Positions 9,611 through 21,133 are shown, numbered from the stretch's first letter. The stretch: 64,000 nt of DNA from Escherichia coli DSM 30083 = JCM 1649 = ATCC 11775 (GCF_003697165.2 NZ_CP033092.2:1302001-1366000); one strand, 5' to 3'. The notes: generated by a model from the sequence alone, not told the origin. Numbers and translations: made by a program.

Positions 9611-11410
9611 ATGAAGAATATACGTAACTTTTCGATCATAGCTCACATTGACCACGGTAAATCGACGCTGTCTGACCGTATTATCCAGATCTGCGGTGGC
9701 CTGTCTGACCGTGAAATGGAGGCGCAGGTTCTCGATTCCATGGATCTTGAGCGTGAGCGTGGCATTACCATCAAAGCGCAAAGCGTGACGCTGGACTACA
9801 AAGCGTCTGACGGCGAAACCTATCAGCTTAACTTTATCGACACCCCGGGCCACGTAGACTTCTCCTATGAAGTTTCTCGTTCGCTGGCTGCATGTGAAGG
9901 TGCATTGCTGGTGGTCGACGCCGGGCAGGGCGTAGAAGCGCAAACCCTGGCAAACTGCTACACCGCCATGGAAATGGATCTCGAAGTGGTGCCGGTACTG
10001 AACAAGATTGACCTGCCGGCAGCTGATCCTGAACGCGTGGCGGAAGAAATTGAAGATATCGTCGGCATCGACGCCACTGACGCGGTGCGCTGTTCAGCGA
10101 AAACCGGCGTTGGCGTGCAGGACGTTCTCGAACGTCTGGTGCGCGACATTCCGCCGCCGGAAGGCGATCCGGAAGGCCCGTTACAGGCACTCATTATCGA
10201 CTCCTGGTTCGACAACTACCTGGGCGTTGTTTCACTTATCCGTATTAAAAACGGCACCCTGCGTAAGGGCGACAAAGTGAAAGTCATGAGTACCGGGCAG
10301 ACCTATAACGCCGACCGTCTGGGTATTTTTACGCCAAAACAGGTTGACCGCACTGAACTGAAATGTGGCGAAGTAGGCTGGCTGGTATGTGCGATTAAAG
10401 ATATCCACGGCGCTCCAGTAGGCGATACCTTAACGCTGGCGCGTAATCCGGCAGAAAAGGCGCTGCCTGGCTTTAAGAAAGTCAAACCGCAGGTATACGC
10501 CGGTCTGTTCCCGGTAAGTTCCGACGACTATGAAGCCTTCCGTGACGCGCTGGGTAAACTCAGCCTGAACGATGCCTCACTGTTCTATGAGCCGGAAAGC
10601 TCAAGCGCGCTGGGCTTTGGTTTCCGCTGCGGCTTCCTCGGTCTGCTGCACATGGAGATCATCCAGGAACGTCTGGAACGTGAATACGATCTGGATCTGA
10701 TCACCACTGCGCCGACCGTAGTGTATGAAGTTGAAACCACGTCAAGAGAAGTTATCTACGTCGACAGCCCATCCAAGCTGCCAGCGGTAAATAACATCTA
10801 CGAACTGCGCGAGCCGATTGCAGAATGTCACATGCTGCTGCCGCAGGCATATCTCGGCAACGTTATTACGCTGTGCGTAGAAAAACGCGGCGTGCAGACC
10901 AATATGGTTTACCACGGTAATCAGGTGGCGCTGACGTACGAGATCCCGATGGCGGAAGTGGTGCTCGATTTCTTCGATCGCCTGAAATCTACCTCGCGTG
11001 GTTATGCGTCTCTGGATTACAACTTCAAACGCTTCCAGGCGTCCGACATGGTACGTGTAGACGTATTAATCAACGGTGAACGTGTTGATGCGTTGGCGCT
11101 GATCACCCATCGTGGTAATTCGCAAAACCGCGGTCGCGAGCTGGTGGAGAAGATGAAAGATCTGATCCCGCGCCAGCAGTTTGATATCGCCATTCAGGCA
11201 GCGATTGGTACGCACATCATTGCGCGCTCCACCGTGAAACAGCTGCGTAAAAACGTACTGGCTAAATGTTATGGCGGCGATATCAGTCGTAAGAAAAAGC
11301 TGCTGCAGAAGCAGAAAGAAGGTAAGAAACGCATGAAGCAGATCGGTAACGTCGAGCTGCCGCAGGAAGCGTTCCTCGCCATTCTGCACGTCGGCAAAGA
11401 CAACAAATAA
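9611..11410 (+). CDS. lepA: Elongation factor 4 (back-translocase LepA)
   Basis: This 599-residue translational GTPase acts on ribosomes that stall or assemble poorly, notably under ionic stress. N-terminal G-domain motifs are intact: AHIDHGKST (G1), RGITIKAQ (G2 region), DTPGHVDF (G3), NKIDLP (G4). Domains resembling EF-G III-V follow and the tail is the LepA-specific basic C terminus (GKKRMKQIGNVELPQEAF). No strong Shine-Dalgarno precedes the ATG at 9611. lepB follows after 15 bp in the same operon. Confidence 0.97.
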   Translation: MKNIRNFSIIAHIDHGKSTLSDRIIQICGGLSDREMEAQVLDSMDLERERGITIKAQSVTLDYKASDGETYQLNFIDTPGHVDFSYEVSRSLAACEGALLVVDAGQGVEAQTLANCYTAMEMDLEVVPVLNKIDLPAADPERVAEEIEDIVGIDATDAVRCSAKTGVGVQDVLERLVRDIPPPEGDPEGPLQALIIDSWFDNYLGVVSLIRIKNGTLRKGDKVKVMSTGQTYNADRLGIFTPKQVDRTELKCGEVGWLVCAIKDIHGAPVGDTLTLARNPAEKALPGFKKVKPQVYAGLFPVSSDDYEAFRDALGKLSLNDASLFYEPESSSALGFGFRCGFLGLLHMEIIQERLEREYDLDLITTAPTVVYEVETTSREVIYVDSPSKLPAVNNIYELREPIAECHMLLPQAYLGNVITLCVEKRGVQTNMVYHGNQVALTYEIPMAEVVLDFFDRLKSTSRGYASLDYNFKRFQASDMVRVDVLINGERVDALALITHRGNSQNRGRELVEKMKDLIPRQQFDIAIQAAIGTHIIARSTVKQLRKNVLAKCYGGDISRKKKLLQKQKEGKKRMKQIGNVELPQEAFLAILHVGKDNK

Positions 11411-11425
11411 CCCTTAGGAGTTGGC

Positions 11426-12400
11426 ATGGCGAATATGTTTGCCCTGATTCTGGTGATTGCCACACTGGTGACGGGCATTTTATGGTGCGTGGATAAATTC
11501 TTTTTCGCACCTAAACGGCGGGAACGTCAGGCAGCGGCGCAGGCGGCTGCCGGTGACTCACTGGATAAAGCAACGCTGAAAAAGGTTGCGCCGAAGCCTG
11601 GCTGGCTGGAAACCGGTGCTTCTGTTTTTCCGGTACTGGCTATCGTATTGATTGTGCGTTCGTTTATTTATGAACCGTTCCAGATCCCGTCAGGTTCGAT
11701 GATGCCGACTCTGTTAATCGGTGATTTTATTCTGGTAGAGAAGTTTGCTTATGGCATTAAAGATCCTATCTACCAGAAAACGCTGATCGAAACCGGTCAT
11801 CCGAAACGCGGCGATATCGTGGTCTTTAAATATCCGGAAGATCCAAAGCTTGATTACATCAAGCGCGCGGTGGGTTTGCCGGGCGATAAAGTCACTTATG
11901 ATCCGGTCTCAAAAGAGCTGACGATTCAACCGGGATGCAGTTCCGGCCAGGCGTGTGAAAACGCGCTACCGGTCACTTACTCCAACGTGGAACCGAGCGA
12001 TTTCGTTCAGACCTTCTCACGCCGTAATGGTGGGGAAGCGACCAGCGGATTCTTTGAAGTGCCGAAAAACGAAACCAAAGAAAATGGAATTCGTCTTTCC
12101 GAGCGTAAAGAGACATTGGGTGATGTGACGCACCGCATTCTGACAGTGCCGATTGCGCAGGACCAGGTGGGGATGTATTACCAGCAGCCAGGGCAACAAC
12201 TGGCAACCTGGATTGTTCCGCCGGGACAATACTTCATGATGGGCGACAACCGCGACAACAGCGCGGACAGCCGTTACTGGGGCTTTGTGCCGGAAGCGAA
12301 TCTGGTCGGTCGGGCAACGGCTATCTGGATGAGTTTCGATAAGCAAGAAGGCGAATGGCCGACAGGTGTGCGCTTAAGTCGCATTGGCGGCATCCATTAA
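11426..12400 (+). CDS. lepB: Signal peptidase I
   Basis: This 324-residue inner-membrane enzyme removes signal peptides from exported proteins. Two N-terminal membrane segments (about residues 4-22 and 62-77) precede the periplasmic catalytic domain. The nucleophile Ser91 is in IPSGSMMPTL and the general base Lys145/146 is in YIKRAVGLPGD. The GDNRDNSADSR box is intact. AGGAG lies ahead of the ATG. Length matches K-12 LepB. Essential in E. coli. Confidence 0.97.
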   Translation: MANMFALILVIATLVTGILWCVDKFFFAPKRRERQAAAQAAAGDSLDKATLKKVAPKPGWLETGASVFPVLAIVLIVRSFIYEPFQIPSGSMMPTLLIGDFILVEKFAYGIKDPIYQKTLIETGHPKRGDIVVFKYPEDPKLDYIKRAVGLPGDKVTYDPVSKELTIQPGCSSGQACENALPVTYSNVEPSDFVQTFSRRNGGEATSGFFEVPKNETKENGIRLSERKETLGDVTHRILTVPIAQDQVGMYYQQPGQQLATWIVPPGQYFMMGDNRDNSADSRYWGFVPEANLVGRATAIWMSFDKQEGEWPTGVRLSRIGGIH

Positions 12401-12413
12401 TAGCCCATCTTCG

Positions 12414-12446
12414 TTCACGTTGTCGCCGTTATGGCGACAACGTGAA
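12414..12446. terminator. Long hairpin after lepB
   Basis: A 14-bp perfect inverted repeat (TTCACGTTGTCGCC at 12414-12427 with its complement at 12433-12446, loop GTTAT) lies 13 bases past the lepB stop. The following TTATTT is not a clean T run, so this is a weak terminator or an mRNA 3'-end stabiliser. Confidence 0.6.
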
Positions 12447-12545
12447 TTATTTATGAGATAAATCTCCCGTGGCTAACGACATCCCCCGTCGTTGTGTATA
12501 GAATATTCCCCCGAAGTTTAAGGTTGGCACCTCCAGGTTGCCACG

Positions 12546-12633
12546 GCACACGAAACAGCGTTGGTCCCCATATACCGCTAAACTGCAGCGAAGCAGTTAG
12601 CAGAGCTATGTATATCAGGTCTGTTTCGTGTGC
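12546..12633 (+). promoter_or_regulatory. rnc leader double-stranded RNA (RNase III autoregulation site)
   Basis: GCACACGAAACAG at 12546-12558 pairs perfectly with CTGTTTCGTGTGC at 12621-12633. Inside, ATATAC pairs with GTATAT and ACTGC with GCAGT, giving a long irregular stem just upstream of rnc. In E. coli RNase III cleaves its own leader here and lowers its own synthesis. The hairpin is seen directly; cleavage is established for E. coli rnc. Confidence 0.85.
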
Positions 12634-12636
12634 TGA

Positions 12637-14249
<1,613 letters not shown>

Positions 14250-14260
14250 GAGTAACTCCG

Positions 14261-14989
14261 ATGGAAGGCTGGCAGCGCGCTTTTGTCCTGCATAGTCGCC
14301 CGTGGAGCGAAACCAGCCTGATGCTGGACGTCTTCACGGAGGAATCGGGTCGCGTGCGTCTGGTTGCCAAAGGCGCACGCTCTAAACGCTCTACTCTGAA
14401 AGGGGCATTACAGCCTTTCACCCCTCTCTTGCTACGTTTTGGCGGGCGTGGCGAAGTCAAAACGCTGCGCAGTGCTGAAGCTGTCTCGCTGGCGCTGCCA
14501 TTAAGCGGTATCACGCTTTACAGCGGTCTGTACATCAACGAACTTCTCTCCCGCGTACTGGAATACGAGACGCGCTTCTCTGAACTCTTTTTCGATTACT
14601 TGCACTGCATTCAGTCTCTTGCCGGGGTCACTGGTACGCCAGAACCCGCGTTGCGCCGCTTTGAACTGGCACTGCTCGGGCATCTGGGCTATGGCGTCAA
14701 TTTTACCCATTGTGCGGGTAGCGGCGAGCCGGTAGATGACACCATGACGTATCGTTATCGCGAAGAAAAAGGGTTTATCGCAAGCGTCGTTATCGACAAT
14801 AAAACGTTCACCGGAAGGCAGTTAAAAGCGTTAAACGCGCGGGAATTTCCTGACGCAGACACACTGCGCGCCGCGAAACGCTTTACCCGCATGGCGCTTA
14901 AGCCGTATCTTGGCGGTAAACCATTAAAGAGCAGGGAACTGTTCCGGCAGTTTATGCCTAAGCGAACGGTGAAAACACATTATGAATGA
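14261..14989 (+). CDS. recO: DNA repair protein RecO
   Basis: This 242-residue protein acts with RecF and RecR to load RecA on single-stranded DNA coated by SSB. The N-terminal OB fold spans about residues 1-80 (EGWQRAFVLHSRPWSETSLMLDVFT) and is followed by a helical C-terminal domain. It lies 11 bp after era in the rnc operon and ends 11 bp before pdxJ. Length and sequence fit E. coli RecO. Confidence 0.95.
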   Translation: MEGWQRAFVLHSRPWSETSLMLDVFTEESGRVRLVAKGARSKRSTLKGALQPFTPLLLRFGGRGEVKTLRSAEAVSLALPLSGITLYSGLYINELLSRVLEYETRFSELFFDYLHCIQSLAGVTGTPEPALRRFELALLGHLGYGVNFTHCAGSGEPVDDTMTYRYREEKGFIASVVIDNKTFTGRQLKALNAREFPDADTLRAAKRFTRMALKPYLGGKPLKSRELFRQFMPKRTVKTHYE

Positions 14990-15000
14990 TGAGGATTGTC

Positions 15001-15732
15001 ATGGCTGAATTACTGTTAGGCGTCAACATTGACCATATTGCAACGCTGCGTAACGCGCGCGGTACTGCTTACCCGGATCCGGTGCAGGCGGCGTTTATTG
15101 CTGAGCAGGCGGGAGCGGACGGCATTACCGTGCATTTACGTGAAGATCGCCGCCACATTACCGACCGCGATGTGTGCATCCTGCGCCAGACGCTGGATAC
15201 CCGCATGAATCTGGAGATGGCGGTGACCGAAGAGATGCTGGCGATCGCCGTTGAGACGAAGCCACATTTTTGCTGTCTGGTACCGGAAAAGCGTCAGGAA
15301 GTCACAACCGAAGGCGGCCTGGACGTCGCAGGGCAGCGTGAAAAAATGCGCGATGCCTGCAAACGTCTGGCAGATGCCGGGATCCAGGTTTCTCTGTTTA
15401 TCGACGCCGATGAAGAGCAGATCAAAGCTGCGGCAGAGGTTGGCGCACCGTTTATCGAGATCCACACCGGTTGCTATGCTGATGCCAAAACTGACGCCGA
15501 ACAGGCGCAAGAGTTGGCGCGTATCGCCAAAGCCGCGACCTTTGCCACTAGTCTCGGTCTGAAAGTTAACGCCGGACACGGTCTGACCTATCACAACGTG
15601 AAAGCCATTGCCGCCATCCCTGAGATGCATGAACTGAATATCGGTCATGCCATTATTGGTCGTGCAGTGATGACCGGACTGAAAGATGCGGTGGCAGAAA
15701 TGAAACGTCTGATGCTGGAAGCGCGTGGCTAA
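15001..15732 (+). CDS. pdxJ: Pyridoxine 5'-phosphate synthase
   Basis: This 243-residue TIM-barrel enzyme condenses 3-amino-2-oxopropyl phosphate with deoxyxylulose 5-phosphate to form pyridoxine 5'-phosphate. Family signatures include GVNIDHIATLRNARG, TVHLREDRRHI, and GHGLTYHNV. The ATG at 15001 gives the family start MAELLLGVN; an upstream in-frame ATG at 14986 lies against the recO stop and adds MMRIV. The stop shares one base with the acpS start (TAATG). Confidence 0.96.
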   Translation: MAELLLGVNIDHIATLRNARGTAYPDPVQAAFIAEQAGADGITVHLREDRRHITDRDVCILRQTLDTRMNLEMAVTEEMLAIAVETKPHFCCLVPEKRQEVTTEGGLDVAGQREKMRDACKRLADAGIQVSLFIDADEEQIKAAAEVGAPFIEIHTGCYADAKTDAEQAQELARIAKAATFATSLGLKVNAGHGLTYHNVKAIAAIPEMHELNIGHAIIGRAVMTGLKDAVAEMKRLMLEARG

Positions 15733-16112
15733 TGGCAATATTAGGTTTAGGTACGGATATTGTAGAGATCGCTCGCATAGAAGCGGTGATCGCCCGATCC
15801 GGTGAGCGCCTGGCACGCCGCGTATTAAGCGATAACGAATGGGAAATCTGGAAAACGCACCACCAGCCAGTGCGTTTTCTGGCGAAGCGTTTTGCTGTGA
15901 AAGAAGCGGCGGCAAAAGCATTTGGCACAGGGATCCGCAATGGTCTGGCGTTTAATCAGTTTGAAGTATTCAATGATGAGCTCGGCAAACCACGGCTACG
16001 GCTATGGGGTGAGGCATTAAAACTGGCGGAAAAGCTCGGCGTTGTAAATATGCATGTAACGCTTGCCGATGAGCGCCACTATGCTTGTGCCACGGTAATT
16101 ATTGAAAGTTAA
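15732..16112 (+). CDS. acpS: Holo-[acyl-carrier-protein] synthase
   Basis: This 126-residue enzyme transfers phosphopantetheine from coenzyme A to acyl carrier protein. The family signatures GLGTDIVEIARIE (metal-binding Asp near residue 9) and RFLAKRFAVKEAAAKAFG (Glu near 58) are present. It is the last gene of the rnc-era-recO-pdxJ-acpS operon, coupled to pdxJ, and is followed by a strong hairpin shared with ohsC. Confidence 0.96.
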   Translation: MAILGLGTDIVEIARIEAVIARSGERLARRVLSDNEWEIWKTHHQPVRFLAKRFAVKEAAAKAFGTGIRNGLAFNQFEVFNDELGKPRLRLWGEALKLAEKLGVVNMHVTLADERHYACATVIIES

Positions 16113-16134
16113 AATAATACCGTTCTCTTTATAA

Positions 16135-16209
16135 AGTAAAACCCCCGAACTGGTAAGGAACGGGGGTTTTACTTTTTAACTTTAATTTTGTGCAGCACAC
16201 GATTCCAAC
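16135..16209 (-). ncRNA. ohsC: OhsC antisense-type sRNA (antitoxin to shoB)
   Basis: On the minus strand, a -35 TTGTAC and a -10 CATAAT (complement of 16217-16222) with an 18-bp spacer put the RNA start near 16209. The transcript begins GTTGGAATCGTGTGCTGCAC and ends in the GTAAAACCCCCG hairpin at 16136-16172. Its 5' part is complementary, with one mismatch, to 19 nt of the divergent shoB leader (16439-16457). Position, architecture and partner match the E. coli OhsC/ShoB pair. Ends are inferred. Confidence 0.78.
16136..16177. terminator. Bidirectional terminator of acpS and ohsC
   Basis: A 12-bp perfect stem (16136-16147 with 16161-16172) is followed by TTTTT on the plus strand. On the minus strand it is followed by TTTATAAAG. 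It ends the acpS operon in one direction and ohsC in the other. Confidence 0.88.
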
Positions 16210-16457
16210 GAAAATGATTATGGATCAATTTCGTTGACCTGTACAAGCAACTTGCAATCTCTGACATAAAAAACGCGAGCCTTTACGAAGAAATCGACAT
16301 TGATGAAAAGATTAACGTGACCGCTTTTTGATAAGTACATTAAAATCGGTTTCGTTATTGGCAATTTTGCTGTGCTTTACACCATGCCACTGAATTCCCC
16401 CATTGAAACGAGTGGTGTCGTCAAAGCTCTGGTGTGGAGTGCAGCACTCGATTCCAA
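16190..16457. repeat. 19-nt direct repeat linking ohsC and the shoB leader
   Basis: GTGCAGCACACGATTCCAA at 16190-16208 recurs with one mismatch at 16439-16457. Because ohsC is read from the opposite strand of the first copy, its RNA can pair in trans with the second copy in the shoB mRNA. Confidence 0.85.
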
Positions 16458-16532
16458 TAACTCGCACGTTCAGTTTTGGGGAGATGTAAGGGCTAATCTG
16501 AACGGCTGCATTCCTTGTTTAAGGAAAAACGA

Positions 16533-16613
16533 ATGACTGATTGCCGATACCTGATTAAACGGGTCATCAAAATCATCATTGCTGTTTTACAGCTGCTCCT
16601 TTTGTTCTTATAA
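16533..16613 (+). CDS. shoB: Type I toxin ShoB, small membrane protein
   Basis: This 26-codon gene encodes MTDCRYLIKRVIKIII followed by a hydrophobic stretch ending LLLFL, a single membrane helix with a positively charged N-terminal side. It matches E. coli ShoB (formerly the RyfB region), whose overproduction is toxic and depolarises the membrane. AAGG at 16521-16524 is the likely ribosome site. The leader contains the OhsC pairing target at 16439-16457. One position near the C terminus reads L where I remember I in K-12. Confidence 0.88.
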   Translation: MTDCRYLIKRVIKIIIAVLQLLLLFL

Positions 16614-16806
16614 CACAAGGAAACGTACTTAAGGTGCGTCCGGTGAACCAATCGGACGCGCCTTTAATAACTATAAATAAGTGTCTGGGCAGATACTATA
16701 TAAATTAACTTAGTGAATGATTATGCTAATATCATCATTTAAATAAATATAATAGCGTTAAGATTTTTCTATAAAATAATTAACACTCTACTTCCAGAGC
16801 AGAATA
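16614..16806. other. Gap after shoB with one terminator
   Basis: A hairpin GGTGCGTCCG...CGGACGCGCC at 16633-16642/16653-16662 followed by TTT probably ends the shoB mRNA. The rest is AT-rich, with no gene visible. Confidence 0.65.
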
Positions 16807-17067
16807 TTAAATTTTATCCGCGTGGTGCATCAGCACAAATTTATCCCACAACTGTTCTTCCGTCTCGACATGTTGCGGATCTTTCACAATAGTATTGGGG
16901 ATCGGACACACCTTCTGGCAGGTTGGTGTCTCGTAGTGCCCTACGCATTCGGTACACTTATCGCTGTTAATCTCGTAGATATGTTCACCCATCGAAATCG
17001 CCTCATTCGGGCATTCGGGTTCACACATATCACAATTGATGCATTTTTTAGTGATTAACAGCGCCAT
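16807..17067 (-). CDS. yfhL: YfhL, 2[4Fe-4S] ferredoxin
   Basis: This 86-residue ferredoxin of the Alvin type has two cluster-binding motifs, CINCDMCEPECP and CTECVGHYETPTCQKVCP; the insertion in the second motif is typical of that type. A C-terminal helical extension follows. I choose the ATG at 17067 (MALLITKKC), preceded by AAGG on its strand, over an upstream ATG at 17091. The electron partner is not known from context. It is co-directional with yfhH, which ends 55 bases upstream. Confidence 0.93.
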   Translation of the reverse strand: MALLITKKCINCDMCEPECPNEAISMGEHIYEINSDKCTECVGHYETPTCQKVCPIPNTIVKDPQHVETEEQLWDKFVLMHHADKI

Positions 17068-17122
17068 AAGGAAACTCTCAAAACAACACAAACCGGGCGG
17101 GCATTATACGCGCATTCTTTAC

Positions 17123-17971
17123 TCAGACCAGTTTTTTCACCAGCGCTTCGCTATGACGAATACGTTCTGGTGCCAGTTCCAGATCCTGCTGAATCAGCGC
17201 AATGAACAGCAAATCCGTTAACATTCCCTGCGCGTGACAAGCAGAGATTGAAGCACTGTTTGTCGCTTGTTCTTCGGCAATGGTATACAGGCAATGAGAA
17301 GCACGCTGTTGCAGGGCATTGGGAGTAAAGCCGGTAATAGCCAGCACTTTTCCGCCCACTCGCAGCATCTCATCTGCCGCCAGGTTTAACTCGCGTCGTA
17401 CACCGGTGTAGGAAATGGCTAATAACAGATCGTCAGGGGACGACGCCTGTACTGTAGCGAGTAGCGCATGCATATCGCGCACTGCGGCAGCATTGAAGCC
17501 AATCTTCATCAGCTTCCAGGCAAAGTTTTGCGCCACCAGACCCGAAGCGCCAATACCGGTCAGAATTATCCGCCGCGCAGAGCGCAACATTGTTACGCAT
17601 TCATGCAGTTTCTCTTCAGTATTAACGTTTAGCGTTGCGTACATAGCGGCAGTATTTTCTTTAATCAGTTTTTCGCCGACCAGCCGTAACGGATCATCAC
17701 CGCGGATTTGGTTATGAATGGGCACGGAGGGAGATTCCGGCTGGCTTGCCAGCGCTTCACTCAACGCCAACTTTAGTGCCGGAAAACCTTTATAGCCGAG
17801 TTTTTGCGCGAACTTCACGACGCTGGACTGACTGACTCCGGCTTCGTTGGCCAGTTGCTGAGAGCTTAAATGGCGCGCCGTATCAGGTTGTAGCAGCAGA
17901 TAATCCGCCAGTTTTTTATCACTCTGGGCAAGCCCCTGGTAACGCTGACGGATACGAAGTAAGCCGTTCAT
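17123..17971 (-). CDS. yfhH: RpiR-family transcriptional regulator YfhH
   Basis: This 282-residue RpiR-type regulator has an N-terminal helix-turn-helix (about residues 1-77, LSSQQLANEAGVSQSSVVKFAQKLG) and a C-terminal SIS sugar-isomerase-like domain (about 120-260, GIGASGLVAQNFAWKL). Such proteins usually sense phosphosugars; the ligand here is unknown. The ATG at 17971 has AGGAAAG upstream and gives the K-12 length; an in-frame start at 18043 would add 24 residues. It is divergent from pgpC across about 200 bp with no other gene visible. Confidence 0.9.
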   Translation of the reverse strand: MNGLLRIRQRYQGLAQSDKKLADYLLLQPDTARHLSSQQLANEAGVSQSSVVKFAQKLGYKGFPALKLALSEALASQPESPSVPIHNQIRGDDPLRLVGEKLIKENTAAMYATLNVNTEEKLHECVTMLRSARRIILTGIGASGLVAQNFAWKLMKIGFNAAAVRDMHALLATVQASSPDDLLLAISYTGVRRELNLAADEMLRVGGKVLAITGFTPNALQQRASHCLYTIAEEQATNSASISACHAQGMLTDLLFIALIQQDLELAPERIRHSEALVKKLV

Positions 17972-18179
17972 ATCTTTCCTCGCGATGAAATAATGGCGAC
18001 AACAGGCAATATGAGACACACGCGAGTGAATTTTATATTCCATTGCCGCTAATTGCCATGAATTAAAAATTCCAGTTAGCCATGATGCGGTCGATTGTTG
18101 CCGGAAAAGTGATGATCTATCTGTTAGGCTATGTAGTAGCGAAAATTAATCAGGATGTTTCAGTCCAGAGGAGTATGGT

Positions 18180-18815
18180 TTGGCAACTCACGAGCGTCGT
18201 GTGGTGTTTTTTGACTTAGATGGAACATTGCATCAGCAGGATATGTTCGGCAGTTTTTTGCGTTATTTACTGCGTCGCCAACCGCTGAATGCGTTACTTG
18301 TTCTGCCGCTGTTGCCGATCATAGCCATTGCGTTATTGATAAAAGGTCGTGCGGCACGCTGGCCGATGAGTCTGCTTCTGTGGGGATGCACTTTTGGTCA
18401 CAATGAAGCGCGTTTGCAGGCGTTGCAGGCCGATTTCGTACGCTGGTTTCGTGACAATGTTACCGCCTTTCCGCTGGTTCAGGAGCGATTAACCACCTAC
18501 CTGTTAAGTTCCGATGCTGATATCTGGTTGATTACCGGCTCTCCGCAGCCGCTGGTTGAAGCGGTTTATTTCGATACGCCCTGGCTGCCGCGGGTTAATC
18601 TTATCGCCAGTCAGATTCAGCGTGGCTATGGTGGTTGGGTATTGACGATGCGTTGTCTGGGACATGAAAAGGTCGCGCAACTGGAGCGCAAAATCGGCAC
18701 GCCGCTGCGGCTGTACAGTGGCTATAGCGACAGTAATCAGGACAACCCGCTGCTTTATTTCTGTCAGCATCGTTGGCGAGTAACTCCGCGCGGTGAACTC
18801 CAGCAACTGGAATAG
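18180..18815 (+). CDS. pgpC: Phosphatidylglycerophosphatase C
   Basis: This 211-residue HAD-superfamily membrane phosphatase (YfhB) removes phosphate from phosphatidylglycerophosphate to give phosphatidylglycerol. The HAD nucleophile motif FFDLDGTL is at residues 10-17, a membrane-inserted hydrophobic segment follows at about 35-55, and LITGSPQPL and GYSDSNQDNPLL form motifs II and IV. The start codon is TTG at 18180, supported by AGAGGAG upstream and by family length. It is divergent from yfhH. Confidence 0.93.
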   Translation: MATHERRVVFFDLDGTLHQQDMFGSFLRYLLRRQPLNALLVLPLLPIIAIALLIKGRAARWPMSLLLWGCTFGHNEARLQALQADFVRWFRDNVTAFPLVQERLTTYLLSSDADIWLITGSPQPLVEAVYFDTPWLPRVNLIASQIQRGYGGWVLTMRCLGHEKVAQLERKIGTPLRLYSGYSDSNQDNPLLYFCQHRWRVTPRGELQQLE

Positions 18816-18872
18816 AGTAAAGCATAGCGTCCGTGTATAATGCGCCGCGCTTTTATAACCGGAGTTTTCTTT

Positions 18873-19372
<500 letters not shown>

Positions 19373-19376
<4 letters not shown>

Positions 19377-20929
19377 TTTTGTTTCTCTTCACTCCCTTTT
19401 CTGGAAAATAGCAGAGAGGGAGAGTGGGTCAAATAGTTTGATGACGACTGGGAAAGAAACGAGAGAAAAGGAAATTTCTCTTTGCCCAACTCCGTAGGCG
19501 ATACCGCCGGATAATCCTGCGCCAGTTGCATCGCCGCTTCTGTAGCCTGCTTCTCTTTCTCTTGCAGATAACCCACCAGGCTAATCTGATACTTACGAAT
19601 ATTTTCGACATAAGCGTAGGCTTCATGCCCACGAGCGTAGCCGTAAGTCAGCTTGCTGTAATAGGGTTTCTGGCTAAGTAAAGGCAGACGCTGTTTTACG
19701 TCAGCCCAACTGTCAGGATTCCCTTTGGTTTTTGCCGTCAGGGCACGGGCATCCAGCATATGCGCATAGCCCATATTGTACGCGGCGAGGGCAAACCAAA
19801 TCCGTTCGTTCTCCGGCACACTTTCCGGCACTTTACTCATCATATCCTGCAAATAACGCACGCCGCCGCTGATGCTCTGTTCGGCATCGGTACGATCCGT
19901 AATGCCGAGGCTTTGCGCGGTATTTTTGGTTAGCATCATCATGCCGCGCACACCCGTCGGTGAAGTGGCCTGCGCATCCCAGTGCGATTCCTGATAAGCA
20001 ATAGCGGCCAGCAAACGCCAGTCAATTTCTTCGGCGTATTTCTCAAACAGGGGCTTTAACTGCGGCAGTACCGCATCGACGGCGCGTAAAAATGTGCGCG
20101 TATCGACGTAATCAAAATCATCGCCATGCCCCAGGTATTTCTCTTCAATGCGTGCCAGCGTACCGTCTTCATTCATCTCATTGAAGAAATCGAGCAGAGC
20201 GGCGGAAAGGGTATTATCGCCATCTAACGGGCTAAACCAGGTCACCGGTTGTTCATCGGTGATATCGAGCGCTACGGCGAGTTCCGGGTGAACACGCTGA
20301 AACAGGCTGATGGCGACAGAATCAGCAATGGTGTAATCGAGTTTTCCTTCGATGACATCTTCCATTAATTCCGCAGAGCCTTTTTTGTCGTCTACCTTCC
20401 AGCTTAATTCCGGGAATTTTGTGTCTTTCAGGGTCTGGAGATCGTTAACCACCACGTGACCCGGTGCAACGGTGAGTTGCTCCGCCGTCAGGTTGCCCAG
20501 CGTACGTGGGCGATACTGACCCACTTTATAAACCAGTTGTTGTGACACGGAATAATAGGTAGGACCAGGCTGATAATTTTTTACCCGCTCACTGTTATAG
20601 ACCAGTCCTGCCGCCAGCAGGTCGGCGTTACCATTATCGAGGTCGTCAAACAGCTGGCTGATATTCTGCCGCACGGTCACTTTCAGTTTTACACCGAGGT
20701 AATCGGCAAACTGTTTCGCCAGTTCGTAATCCAGGCCAAAAGGTTTCCCGTTGATTTCGTTATACGTCAGGGGAGTATGAATGGTGCTCACACGCAACTC
20801 TCCCCGCGCTTGAATGGCGGCGATACGGTTGTCGGCTTTACCAAACCAGGGAATGGATGGCCAGAGAGCGACCGCGAGCAGCAGTGCCAGAATGCCGATG
20901 AACAGATAATTAATCTTTAATTTTTTCAA
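19373..20929 (-). CDS. mltF: Membrane-bound lytic transglycosylase F
   Basis: This 518-residue murein hydrolase (YfhD) cleaves peptidoglycan to 1,6-anhydro-muropeptides. The N terminus has a hydrophobic segment (residues 7-25). An SBP_bac_3 solute-binding module spans about 43-270. A C-terminal SLT domain follows from about 290, with catalytic Glu314 in AYQESHWD and the NMGYAH motif further on. It is convergent with tadA (4-bp overlap) and divergent from purL. Confidence 0.95.
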
Positions 20930-21094
20930 TTAGTTAATTCTCTGTGTCGTGCGCGTCCCAGCTTGAAAAAACGTAATAATAGTGAAAGGTTTACTCATAA
21001 ATGAGCGGCATTTTGCGTAAACCTGCGCCAGATGGCAACTTATTACAGCCATTGGCGGCACGCGTTGCTAATTCACGATGGTGATTTTATTTCC

Positions 21095-21133
21095 ACGCAA
21101 ACGGTTTCGTCAGCGCATCAGATTCTTTATAAT
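21095..21133 (+). promoter_or_regulatory. purL promoter with PurR box
   Basis: ACGCAAACGGTTTCGT at 21095-21110 is a full match to the PurR operator consensus. TTATAAT at 21127-21133 is the -10. PurR with hypoxanthine or guanine would repress purL here. Confidence 0.88.
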
